Shown here one piece after another: positions 12,660 to 22,984 of a DNA stretch of 64,000 bases. Both the position numbers and the translations under genes were made by a program. The notes below the pieces were generated by a model. It saw only the letters and a program-made list of their open reading frames with translations. It was not told the origin of the DNA and did no database searches. The stretch covers positions 680,415 through 744,414 of the forward strand of contig VWZX01009002.1 of the NCBI GenBank assembly GCA_013399015.1, written 5' to 3'. The stretch is from Galbula dea. Its lineage: Eukaryota > Chordata > Aves > Piciformes > Galbulidae. Position 1 is the first letter of the stretch; each line of letters begins with the position of its first letter.

Positions 12660-12749
12660 AGGGCAGCGCAAGGGGAGCGGCGCCTGCAGGGCCTCGGGGG
12701 CTGAGGGTGGGAGCTGTGCGGAGCGGCTAGCCGTGAAAGGAGAATGGCG
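12660..12749 (+). other. Candidate first exon ending ATGGCG|GTGAGG
   Basis: At the right edge of the CpG island, ATG at 12744-12746 has A at -3 and G at +4, a strong Kozak context. The next codon, GCG, is followed directly by GTGAGG (12750-12755), which fits a 5' splice donor. A first exon whose coding part is only Met-Ala is common among vertebrate CpG-island genes. Read straight through without splicing, the frame gives 67 codons ending at 12947 with no recognised domain. I cannot identify the downstream exon or the gene. The 5' boundary given is arbitrary. The transcript could also be non-coding. Confidence 0.3.
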
Positions 12750-12900
12750 GTGAGGATTCGAGGGTTGCTCCTCTGCTTCTACAGCATTAAGGGAAGTGTG
12801 TCCAGTGCAGAAAGCCGCTCCCAGACCTGTCATTCTCTCCTTGTAGGAGAGTCATACTGCAAAGCTTTTTGTCACCCCTGTGACCTTCCCTGGCAGCAGG

Positions 12901-13020
12901 GAACAGGCTCTGGCAGGAGAGGCATTAGCTTGGGCACAGGACAGTGAATGGGATCTGGTAGGAGAAGCATTAGCTTGGGCACAGGACAGTGAACAGGCTC
13001 TGGCAGGAGAGGCATTAGCT
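12901..13020 (+). repeat. 45-bp minisatellite, 2.7 copies, in-frame 15-residue period
   Basis: Copies start at 12901, 12946 and 12991; the third is 30 bp long. Copies 1 and 3 are identical over those 30 bp, and copy 2 differs at several positions near its start. The unit is exactly 15 codons, and a + strand frame opening at 12880 reads through all copies as EQALAGEALAWAQDS-type repeats, ending at 13116. The minus strand is also open. The multiple-of-three length may be coincidence, and no protein with this repeat is known to me. It lies about 140 bp downstream of the CpG island. Confidence 0.85.
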
Positions 13021-14881
13021 CACAACCTGCAGCAAGTACAGCCACTCTGCTGTACAGCCCTATGCTGGACTTTTCCTGCACACACAACCAGGAACATCCA
13101 GGAAACATCTCTCTGAGATAACTGGAATGCTCACAGGGAATCTGTGCCACTGTTTGGGAGCCCCTGCCACCAGAGTCAACTAAGAAGGGGAGGAAGTTTA
13201 AACATCTCACAAGTCTGGGTCATTCATTCTCCCTGTGTCTTGCCAGTGCTGCCTCTCACGCCCAAGACTCTTCTCTGATAGTAGATGCCATTTCTCTGTC
13301 AGGGGTGCCAAGAGAGATTTGTCTGGGATTCACAATATTACTTTTTATGGATTTTGGCTATGCTGTTGCTTTGATTTTATAATCCTTCTACTAGAGCTTG
13401 GAGCAAAGGCAGGAGATGTTTTCCAATCAGCCTCACTGAGAAAGTACCACAACAAGCTATCTTGTCAGTACAGTAGCTGCAAGTGTGCCAAAACCTGTGT
13501 GCTGAAATGGTTGTGAAAGATGTCAAACAAGGGAGATGCAGACTGAGAACAGCAGGTTCCAGGCTTATGTCCATACTCAGTTGCCACATCTTAAATGTGT
13601 CCTTGTTCTGGCTTTATGGTGCCTTTGTGGCAGCCAGTTGATGGCATTGTCAGGTTTGCAGATCAGGGAGCTATGGAGAAGCCAAAGTTTGACACAGTGA
13701 GCTAGAGTGACAACCTGCTGCTGAAGGGGGAAAGAAAATTGAGAGGAGGGAGGCATAGGAACTTCTCTGTGGCCTCAGTGTGTATCTCTGGAGCTGGCCT
13801 GGAGGCACCTCAGCAAGTCCTGGTTTTGCCCCCATTTGCAAAGGGACAACCATACTCTGCTCCTCTCCTCCTCCATGCTGCTCCCCATGGCTTCTCAGCA
13901 CATGGCTCTAGTGCCATGACCTGCATACACTTAGGGCACCTGTGTGAAAAGTGAGCCCCAAAAGGTTTTCCCTTCCTTCTGACCTCTGAGTGAGGCTTGG
14001 GGTAGTTTTACATCCTCCCACACTGTATAATAAGAGCCTTAACTGATGATGTATGCAAAATGGAGGCCTGAAGTGCAGGGTGATGCACAGCTATGTTTCT
14101 TTCCTGTGCCCTCACAGATGTCCTGGGAAGCCCTTCTGTCTCTCAGCTCCTGAGCCCCAGTGTCCTCCCAGAGGAAGAAGCCTTTTGATTTCAGAGGGGG
14201 AGAGGCAGCACAGCAGGCTCCAAATCCACCCATGCTTCTCCAGCTGAAGGAATGTGCTTGAAAGTCACATCTCCCGTCTACCATGAGCTGGCCAAGATGC
14301 TGTCCCCTGGGGGCCAGCACCATTTCAAGGGTGAAGCCCTGTCCTAATTCAGGAAAGGCAGGAGGTGCCAGCCCAGCATTCTCCAGGAGCCCCTGGGTCT
14401 GCCTTGGCTGCCAGAGAAGTGAAAGTTTGGGACATTCTGGATGCACCAAAAGACACTTCTGTTTTCTAGTGCTTCTGGGAGGGTTCAGATGTACAAGAGG
14501 CTGAGGTTCTCTAGGGAGGGTGGGATATTTTTAGCTGTCACTTGGCTGATGTTTGCTGTCATGTAGAGAGAGTTTGTTATTCTTTTCTGTATGGATTATA
14601 TTCTTTTTGGAATAGCAAAAGCTCCAAGAGTCTGGGATAGGTGCTTTTCCTGCATTCACATAGGAAGAACAGTAACAATAACAATAATAATAGTAAATTA
14701 GGAACTTTGTAGCAATACCCAAGGCTTCACCAGGAAGCCCCATCTTCTTCAAGCACTGTAGCTGCTCCATTTAAAAAAATACATGCTCTTGTGTCAGCCT
14801 TTCTGAAAAAGCAAACCCAGGATTATGCAACTGGCATCATAGGCCAGTGAACTCATGTAGCACTTCAAAACAGTAGTTTTT
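13021..14881. other. Non-coding sequence without recognisable genes
   Basis: Unique sequence with short open frames only; the longest is 136 codons on the minus strand (14039-14449) and has no family resemblance. A short AAC/AAT-rich patch is present at about 14671-14697. If the island promoter fires rightward, this would be intron or downstream transcribed sequence. Confidence 0.5.
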
Positions 14882-15011
14882 GGCCCAAATTCAGCCCATC
14901 ACTTAGGCATATGCTTAACTTTAAGCATGAGAATAGTCATATTGAAATCAAGGGGACTGTTCACATGTTTACAGTTAAGTCTCAATCCAAATGCTTTGCT
15001 GAATTTAGGCC
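14882..15011. repeat. Ancient foldback-type interspersed repeat
   Basis: The 130-bp segment begins GGCCCAAATTCAGC and ends with the approximate inverted match GCTGAATTTAGGCC. Between them, 'atgcttaactttaagcatg' and 'caagggga ctgttcacatg'-like sequences pair imperfectly in opposite orientation, so the whole segment is a decayed hairpin. This resembles old palindromic repeats widespread in sauropsids, with 'ttaaagttaagcatgtgctt' and 'cattgaagtcaatggg' motifs. I cannot name the family with confidence. It is probably a MITE-like or Eulor/UCON-class relic. Confidence 0.55.
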
Positions 15012-15045
15012 TACTGGGAACTGAGAATGCTAATACAGTTTTCAG

Positions 15046-15130
15046 AGCCTGACCCTGTAAAATATTAAATGCAGCTGAGGCCTCTAATTCCCACTGAAGT
15101 TAATGGAATTGAGGGGACTTGGCATTCCCT
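15046..15130. repeat. Ancient repeat with 'cccactgaagttaatgg' motif
   Basis: Contains CCCACTGAAGTTAATGG near 15090, close to the 'cccattgaagtcaatggg' block that recurs in ancient sauropsid repeats. 'gagcctgaccctgtaaa' precedes it, echoing the 'gatcctg' flank of the same class. It is degraded, and it lies next to the foldback element, so the two may be parts of one insertion. Confidence 0.4.
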
Positions 15131-17469
15131 GGGTGCCTGCAGCCCTGAACAGAACCAAAGCCCCACTGCAGCCTCCAAGTGCTGGTGTGCTTCCTGAAAC
15201 CCAGGATTGATGCTCCTTGATTGCAGCTTGGATCTGACCTGCCAAAGGTAGAGCCCTTCTCTTAAAGAGGATGTTTCACCAGGAGCCTTGGGAGTCCAGA
15301 GGGCTCAAGGTTCCATACATGGCAAACTCAGCAGCATGTGCCCATGAGGAATGAAGAGAAGGAGTAGGGGTGGTGGTGGAGGGTCTCAGCAAAGTGCTTT
15401 TTTGGCCATGCTCATTCATTGCATTCAGAAGGTGATGCTGCAGAGGGTTTGAGAAGCATTTGCCTCCTGACTTGCCTTGGTATTTGTTACTTTGCCAGTT
15501 TCTTGTAGCCATTGAAGCAGAGTTTTGATATGGGGTTTGGAAAAGGAGAGCAGTCCTGGCTGAAAAGTCTGTATTTTGAAGATTTTATTTGGATGTTTGT
15601 GTTTTTATTGGCTTGCACTTCCTTTTTTTTATTCTATTTCTTATTGGAAATAGCAATTCTGATGAGGAAAAGCTCCAAAAGTTTTCAAACCACAAACTCA
15701 ACCACAAACTTAAGGCTTTTAAAGCAGTCTTCAGAACAGGCTGTCAATTTTTGGCCATCACAAATGTTGTTGAACATTCTAAAGATTGGAAAGAATTCAG
15801 TAGAAATGCATTTATGTTTTGTTACTTATTTTTCTCCCACCCTTTCAGAAAGCTGCTTGGGATTGTTGACAACCCTTTTGAAACCAGTAACACTGCTCAT
15901 TTTAAACTGCCACTGAATCCCACACAAGTTTTTCAGCCAAGCTTAGAAGTTTGGATGGCTTTGCAGGTTGGTTTGGGCTGGGAAATCATGAGGAGGTTAA
16001 CTGGCACAGGGCAGGTTGCAATGGGTGACAGCAAAAAAAGCTCAGAGACCAGCATGGCATATTCCTTAGAAGCAGAGAGTGGGATGCAGAGCGCCATGTC
16101 TCCTCCTCTTTAACCTGCAATTATCTCACCAGGTTGCATGGTACAGAAGCAAGCAACCTTTAGGTGCCTGATGGAAGCTGTAGGACAGCCATGAAGCTCT
16201 GCCCCCTGCTCCTTTCTGGGTGAGCCTCTGTTCCTCAATGCACACTGCATGGTTTTCCCACTGTACCATGAAGTCCAGACCATGTTACACTGAAGTGTGG
16301 TTTCCTGTAGATTTTGACTCAGAGCAAGCAGAATCTGGAAGGGAAATGCAGCCTGATGTTGCTTTCCCTCTAAATAAAGCAGGGCCAGCAAATGAACCAA
16401 CACTCAGCATTTAGAATTCAGCAACTGGAAATGCAGCAAGGTTTTGCCTAAATATGTAGAAGTGAAAATGTTCCTGTTCCTGAGGAGGTGCTTTGAACCT
16501 TTTATCCTATTTTAGATGAAAATGAATGTGAGAGTTTTTAACTGGGAATTCTGCATTTCAGTCAAGTCAGAGCTGAACTGATGGGAAAAGAAATGGCAGA
16601 CCCTTGCTAATCAAGATATGAGGTGATGAAAAGTGGATGAAAATCCTGGTAGACTACATGGGAAGTCTGAATGATTTAAAAATTGCAGAGGAAAATGCAT
16701 CACAACTTAGGTAATATTCTTGTATGCTAGCCAAGAGAAAGAAGGGGAATGGCCAAAAATGCTCACCACTCTTGAAACTGCATGGCAGCATGATAAAAGC
16801 ACTGGAGAGTGAGAGCTGTCTCAGGGAAAAACTGATGTGCATTTCATTCAGGCTGATGCTGGAATCTGGAGGAGGCTCAGAGCAGTAGGCTGGGGTGTGT
16901 GGTGGTGTGAAGGGAAACTGGGCTGAAAAAGGCAGCTGAAGAAATCAGATCTGAAGTCATGGGAGCAGGATGAATGCCCCAGAGAGGTGGAAAAAAAGGA
17001 GAAAACTGACAGCATGACCCTTTCCTCCTTTCCCATAGATCCTTCTGTCATGCAGACAGGCCTGAGCTCCCTCCTGGGATGTCAGCAGAGCACAAAGCAG
17101 CATGGCACCAGAATCCTGTGGCACTTCAGAGAGATTTGCACCTCCTTCTGCTGCAAACACCCCCAAATATCTCCAGTCTGGTTGCAAGGTTCCTGCAGAA
17201 GGTAGCTGAGCACATAGCCCAGTTTGACTCTTCCTGAGCAGTTTACTGCTTTCAGTGGAAGGAACAAACAACTGCTCCTAGATTTCAGGTGTGGCTGCAG
17301 CAGCCTAGAGTGCACCCCAATGCACTTCAGGGGAGTCTCTTTCCCTTTCTCCCTGCCCTGGGAATGCTCTGTCCCTCCTGGACCCCATGGATGACCCAAA
17401 TGCCATGAGGCAAGGAAGGATGTTTGCACTTGCCTGTGCACTGTTGCCCTCTGCTTCTCCAAACTGCAG
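15131..17469. other. Non-coding sequence without recognisable genes
   Basis: Includes overlapping + strand open frames of 134 codons (15512-15916) and 174 codons (15589-16113). The longer begins with a hydrophobic, Phe/Leu-rich stretch caused by T-rich DNA. Neither shows a family motif, so I do not call a gene. No mobile elements were recognised. Confidence 0.5.
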
Positions 17470-17640
17470 GGGCCACCTTACAATAATACTTCTATAGGGC
17501 TATATATTTTCCTAGCATTGTACAAATATGAACTAATTAATAGCCAGGAGTCCTGTCACCCATTCTGCCAGACTCTACCAGCCCCAGGCAAGTCACTGAA
17601 CCTCTGTTTGTCTTAGCTCTCCCATCTGTTATGCATTGTT
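17470..17640 (+). repeat. Degraded MIR/L2-like ancient repeat
   Basis: Two stretches match ancient amniote repeats. 'ttgtacaaatatgaactaatta' near 17518 resembles a block of sauropsid copies. 'ggcaagtcactgaacctctg' near 17587, followed by 'ctcccatctgttatg', matches the MIR/L2-type block 'ggcaagtcacttaacctctctg...ccatctgtaaaatg'. Divergence is high and the boundaries are approximate. Confidence 0.5.
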
Positions 17641-19059
17641 TTTAATTGTCCTCTGAGAAGCCAAGCAAGTGGAATGAGATCTAGGAGATGTAAAAATAAC
17701 TTGCACAGGATGATGTGGAATGGCCTGGTTAAGATCATTGTGGATCCCTTGTCAATCCAGGTTATATTTTAACATCACCAGTAAAGCTAGGCTAGGCACC
17801 TGGCAGACCAAGTTCATATGTGACTTCCAAGGGGGAAGAAGGAAGTTTTGAACAAGTTCACATCTGATCATTGAAGGAGAGCCAGGTAGCAGGAGAGCTG
17901 CTTGTGTGTCAGGTGGGAAGTTACTTAGCCTGTGGTAGTCTACAGAAGAATGGATCCAGAATCCTTCATGAGGTGGCTGGTGTGTTTCTCCAGCAGCCCT
18001 CACTCCCTGGAACAGACAGTGAAAAGCACAGTAAGGCTTTGGGGAGGATCTCAGTGGAGAACCAGCTTCAGAATAGACCAAAGCACTTGGACTTCTGCAT
18101 ATACCTTTGGCCCTAACGTGGCTACAGCTTGCCCTGAGCCTGCCCTGCATGCTTAGGAGAAGCAAAGATGGTGGGATGTGAGTGGTTGGTGGTGTGCTCA
18201 TCCCTACATGAGTACAATTCCATCCCCCCAGACAGCAGAGCCATGAAGGGGACCATTGGGCACGCTGAGGTGGGATCTGAGCATGAGCTTGAGGCTTTAC
18301 AACTGGTTGTAGATGAGCAGGGTGATGAGGTCAGCCTTGCACTTTGGCCCTCCTGACCCAAAGATGTATTTCTCTGGAGTGCAAGCACTGTGACAAAGTT
18401 GCAGACCTTTGATGCTGTGATGATCTAAAATCAGATTTTCCAGGCACAGGTTGCTGGAAGGAGAGGTGTAACAAGGAAATCTGGCAACAGTGGTGAAGCT
18501 CCTGGAGACACATCATCACCTTTCCCAGGAGTCTGATCCCAAAGACTTTTCAGGTAAGGTTGATGGACCCTGCAAGTACACAAGATGAAGCCCTTTTCTC
18601 CCTTATTTTCTCTGTCCATGTGAGACCTAGTGGGTGGAGGTCCCTGTGATAGTAAATTGCTGCAGTGGCTCTGTCCCACTGAGGAGTTTTCCTCCAGAAG
18701 GGATCCTTACCTGCCTGGCCCTTGAGGTTGTTTTACACTGCTGGTTGGCTTTGCTCAGAATTCACAGACTGGGAGATCTAGCCTGCATCAGAGGAGGCCA
18801 TCAGAAGGACATGCTGCTGCCTTTCTAAAGGCAGAAATAGTACAGAATGCTCCTAGCAGGTTTTTGGGGGTTTGATTTGGTTTTTCTTTTGCTTCCCCTG
18901 ACTTTCCACTCACATGGACCTTGCTTCTCAGCACACTCTTCAAAAGAGACCTCAGAGGCTTTGATGCAGGCAGTGTCACTTTTCCAAAAGCTCAGGTTTT
19001 CCAATGCTTTTATTAAAATAGAGGAAAGTAAAACTTTTCACCAAACCCATTTCTGACTG
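17641..19059. other. Non-coding sequence without recognisable genes
   Basis: Short overlapping open frames on both strands only; the longest is 149 codons on the minus strand (17752-18201) and is unrecognisable. No CR1 or simple repeat of note. Confidence 0.5.
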
Positions 19060-19220
19060 AGTGAAATCCCTTCCACTGATTTAAATGGCTTTAAGATGGG
19101 TTTACAACCTGTATTTTTGAATGGAGGGATAAACATGTGAAACTTTGACCCATTACTTAAGTAAATGTTCAACCCCAAAAGGTTGCAGGCTGGATTCAGG
19201 ACATTAAGGGGCAGGATGAT
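19060..19220. repeat. Possible ancient interspersed repeat
   Basis: 'gagtgaaatcccttccactg' near 19059, followed by 'atttaaatggctttaag', resembles the sauropsid repeat block 'gtgaaatcctggccccattgaagtcaatgg'. 'ggctggattcaggacatt' near 19188 resembles the far end of such elements. Similarity is weak and the boundaries are uncertain. Confidence 0.3.
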
Positions 19221-19439
19221 GCACAAACATTTGCAAGGCTGTTTTTACTCTGATGAAAGAGGAAAACTGGCCCTTTTAATGTAGAGGCTCTCCAGTGGGT
19301 CAGTGCAGGTGCATGTGGACCCTTGCAGTCAGTTCCTGGGCATGATCAATAAGCATGTGAGAACAGGACTGAAACTGTAGCTTTCACAATGTGGTGAATT
19401 CTTGAAAGGATGGGAAATCTGCTTTTAAATCAAGGCTGA

Positions 19440-19780
19440 GTTAGACTGTGTTTACAGCTGTTAATATAAACAAGGAAACCTAGCTACAGAGCTCCCAGCA
19501 TGACTGCAACATCATGTTTTTGTTACACTGGCTGAAAACTATGCATAATAATCAGCAGATTATTTGGTATTTAAATACAAGTATGGATTCAGTTATAAAC
19601 CTCTGAAGAGGGAGATTAAATTAAGGCTCCTTCCCTCTGTCATCTTTCTGCAAATACCTAATAGTTAACTGTTGCTAATTTTTTTGCTTACAACCAATCT
19701 GGAGTGAAAATGGTTGCAATTAAGCAGTTAAATACTGTAATCAAGAGTCAAATTGCAAGTTAGCTCAGCTCAGTGAGTGT
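19440..19780. other. AT-rich candidate conserved non-coding element
   Basis: A 340-bp AT-rich stretch with no repeats, dense in homeodomain-like and other factor-like words: TAATAATCAG, GGAGATTAAATTAAGG, AGTTAACTG, GCAATTAAGCAG and CAACCAATC. It is broken by stops in all frames I checked. The texture resembles vertebrate developmental enhancers. No conservation data are available here, so the call is a guess. Confidence 0.2.
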
Positions 19781-20421
19781 ACTAAGCATGGGAAGGGGGG
19801 GAGGAACTGAGTAGGAAGGCATGGATTTGACACAGACATTATTAAACCAGCTTTTCTTGATGTATGTAACTTCCAGGGTGCCTATTGCTGTGTGCTGGCT
19901 GAAATGAAAGAAGTCAGCCATGGCATCTCTGTTGGGCTGGGAGGAATGTGTTTGAAAGAGTTATATTCTCTTTAGAGAGTGAAATAAGGCTTTCAAAATG
20001 CCTGGCTTCTTACTTGTATGCAAATATTATCTGGAAAAAGAAAATCTACTGCTCCCCGATTCCCTCCTCCCCAGGCAAAGAGTAAAAATTGTATAGGAAG
20101 AAAGAGGAAGGTGATGAGGATATTTCTAAATGATTTCTAGCACTCTCATGACCCAGTTTTGATCTTGTGTGGTTTAAAGGAGCCTTTGTTTAAATTTAAC
20201 ACTTTGGCAGGAAAATGAGACTCAGCAGTGGTGTTGAAATAGCACAAGAAAGCTGGAGAAGCTACCTCTGCAGAGCCCTGGAGAACACATGCTCTGCAGT
20301 TACATGTCCTGAGCTGGTGGATCCTTCAGCAGTTTTATTCTTTCTGCTTCCTGGTGGAAAACATTTGGTTTGCAAATGCCAAGCCTGGACCTGACAGCTG
20401 AAAGCCACAAGGTACACACTG

Positions 20422-20618
20422 GCAGGCACACAAGTCCCCTGCCCCTAAACCCTCCTGGAAGGTTAGGCACCCTGGAAGGTCCACAGAGCAAGGAGGAAAC
20501 CCCTGTGCCTACAATATTAGGCTGATGATATATTTTGGCCCAAGACTGAGGGAAATATATCATCCAGGGTCCCTAACCTTCCAGGAGGGTTTAGGGGCAG
20601 GGGACCTGTGTGCCTGCT
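20422..20618. repeat. Long inverted repeat with nested hairpin
   Basis: Left arm 20422-20475 (54 bp, starts GCAGGCACACAAGTCCCCTG) is the reverse complement of right arm 20565-20618 with only two mismatches. Just inside the right arm, GATGATATATTT (20524-20535) and AAATATATCATC (20553-20564) form a perfect 12-bp hairpin with a 17-nt loop. The right half is therefore a continuous 66-bp arm, while the left half has an extra segment of about 48 bp between 20476 and 20523. Weaker symmetry extends outward, with a gccaca/tgtggc pair near 20404 and 20634. This fits a recent inverted duplication, a MITE-like foldback or a hairpin transcript. No known family was recognised. Confidence 0.9.
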
Positions 20619-22895
20619 AGTTCTCCTGTGGCATACAACACAGCAGCAGGGGCTAACCCAAGGAGAGGCAGAGCAAGAAAGTGTTGGCTTGGTGACCATG
20701 GTTGGGTGGAAGACAGAAAAGAGAGGTGCTGGAGGGAAAGGTAAGGTGGTTTATGCACAAAGGGCTCTATGAGAGGATAAGACCAGTTGGCTAAGCTGAC
20801 AGAGAAAGCTGGAGTTTTTAGACCTTGATTATTTGTCTAGGCAGTGAGTTATCCAATGTCTGGAGAGTGAAGAGCAGCACCTTGCCTCCACTTCCCAGAG
20901 CCTAGACCACCATCAAAACAGGAGCTGCTCTCCTCCTGCTCCTGATTTCCACACAGGGAACTTCTGAGGAGAAGTGCTGTGTTCCCAGCCACATTTCACA
21001 GTCAAGCAGGGAGCAAAGCTCAGTGCATCTGGAGGTACAGCATGCTTAACCAACCCAGGGATCAGATAAACACTTTGCTTTGGCTTTGCTCTCCCCCAGG
21101 CTAGCCTCAGCTTTTACTGAGCTCAGACCTTTTCCTCATGGCTGCCACTGAACCCATCCCCTCCCCAGTGACTGTCTGAGGAAGGAGAGATGTCCCAGGA
21201 GCTGGTGGGACCTCAAAAACCCAGGTGCCCCCTGCTTCAGCTGAGATTGTCCCCCATGGCTTTTGCCAAGAAGCTCCCTCCACCAGCTGCTTCTGTCTGG
21301 CATTGATAAAAACAGTAAACACATTTACTGAGGAAAAAAAGAGTCTTGTGAGGATGAAATCTAGCAGGGAACTGCAAGAGATTTAGATGCTGCTTGGTGA
21401 ACATCATGTATGGCTGAAAGGTAGCTACTGGTGGCTGCCTCACTGCTCTTTGACTGAGCAAGCCCAAACATCCATATTTTCTGAATGAAAGAACTTCAAA
21501 AGAATCTGGAGCAAGCAGAAAAGGGGGAAGCCCCCTCAGGACCCTCTGCAGAAGTACTTGCTTTGCTCTAAAAGTATGAATGAAAAGAATACAGGACCTG
21601 GGGAGAGGTCAGAAGATATCCTCCTGTCTGCTCTCAGAAGCAGTGATCCCCATATGCTCCAGCAAAGCACATCCTTGACTCCCCACCCCTCCCCATACCT
21701 CTTCTTACCCCAAGGCTTGGCCAGGTTGGGTTTGTGAGCCCACTGTGAAGTGAAATGAGGAATCCCTCACTGAAGGCACTGATGTTGTTCTAAACAAGGC
21801 TTGAGCAGAACCAGTTTCAGCTTGCAGATCTAAATTGCCTGCACAAGCACTTTCCTGCAGACCTAGCTGCCTCTGGGTGGGGGGAACTGAGGCTGATCTA
21901 AAAGCGTGGGGATGGCAATGATCTCCTCTGATCCCTAATCCTGGGGCTCCAGAGCTAGGAGCTGCAGGGCTGTAATCATCCCTCTGCAGCAAGCACATCT
22001 GAAAGTGGTCAGCTCCCAAATCCTCCTGTGGATCCAGCCTGCAAAATGGAAACCTTTTGTTTCTGAAATAGGGAAACTCTTGTGATTTTTTTCCCCTGAT
22101 TTCCCCACCCCCTCCTAAGTTTTTTGGCTGAAGGCTAGTCACTAAATCTGAACCAAATTCAAACATAGCTTTGGCTGCTGGTGGGGAGGGAAAGGCCTGA
22201 TTCTAGCATGATGTTCCAAAAATCTGGGCTTTTGTCTGAATAGAAGTAGGGGGAGGTTGGTTTAGGGTTTTTAATAGGCTATCAGACCTCATCCTGTCCT
22301 AACACTAGAGCATAACTCAGAGCTGTTTCTGCTTCACTGGTGTTGCATACCCAAGAGTTGTGAGAAGATGTTAACACAGTGTAGTCAGTGTGTGCTTGGT
22401 TTGCAGCAGTTGTTGCTCACTGACACCTGAGCTGCCTTTCTAAATGAGCCTTGCAAGTAGACTGACTCCTCGTGATTAAGCTTTTAGTGTTTCCACTAAA
22501 ATCCTTTCATTTTTGTTTTCAACAGATGACTTCAATGCAAAGGAAAGATCCTTTCTGTGTCCAAACTGGCCAGGGAGGTTGAGAGGAGAGCAAGTTTGGG
22601 GTTTGCTTTTTAGCTTTGGCTTTAAAAGAGAGTTTGATGAGACTCTTCCCATTGGGACAGGCCTCTGGCTTTTTCAAACCCCAAAATTTCCTTTTCTATT
22701 ATTTTTGTTTTCATTCTGCAAATATCCATTTCTTAGCCAGATTATTTTATTCAAAGTTTATTTTTTTCAGATCTTGGATGCAAGGCCTAGGAAGACTATT
22801 TTCCTTTCTGTTTGGATAGCTAGAAACTCAGGGCTCATCCCTCTTTCTCCACTGCAGAAGCAAGGAGAACATCAACCCCAAGCAGGACAAAGGGT

Positions 22896-22984
22896 AAGAT
22901 CCTGCACCTTTCTTTGGGGTCAGCTATGAAAAATCTCCAATTTGTCCCACTGACTTCTGTGGAGTCACTTCTGAAGACAGATCT
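22896..22984. repeat. Possible ancient interspersed repeat
   Basis: 'gtaagatcctgcacc' followed by 'gtcccactgacttctgtgg' resembles the paired 'aaatcctgcacc' and 'cccattgacttcaatggg' blocks of old sauropsid repeats. It is degraded, with approximate boundaries. Confidence 0.35.

Larger units (their letters stand above)
12270..12760. promoter_or_regulatory. CpG island, probable promoter
   Basis: A sharp rise in G+C and CpG. I count twelve CpGs in 12541-12660 alone, whereas CpG is rare elsewhere in the window. Within it are a GC box, GGGCGGGA (12537-12544), a CTCF-like site (12598-12614), a CACGTG E-box (12617-12622) and a CRE half-site, TGACG (12649-12653). A weak TATA-like CTTTAAGG lies at 12655-12662. 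Long open frames on both strands (137 codons on -, 188 on +) reflect high GC and do not match any protein I know. CpG islands of this size in birds usually mark transcription starts. A + strand start is favoured by the ATG and donor motif at the right edge, but bidirectional activity cannot be excluded. The gene it serves is not identifiable here. Confidence 0.8.

Noticed and set aside
12138..12704. 188-codon + frame and overlapping 137-codon - frame across the CpG island.
   Set aside because: GC-rich DNA has few stops, all frames are open, and the products are low-complexity Ala/Gly/Arg/Pro with no recognisable domain.
15589..16113. 174-codon + frame with a hydrophobic N-terminus.
   Set aside because: The hydrophobic start comes from T-rich DNA. 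A second overlapping frame is also open, and no family resemblance was seen.
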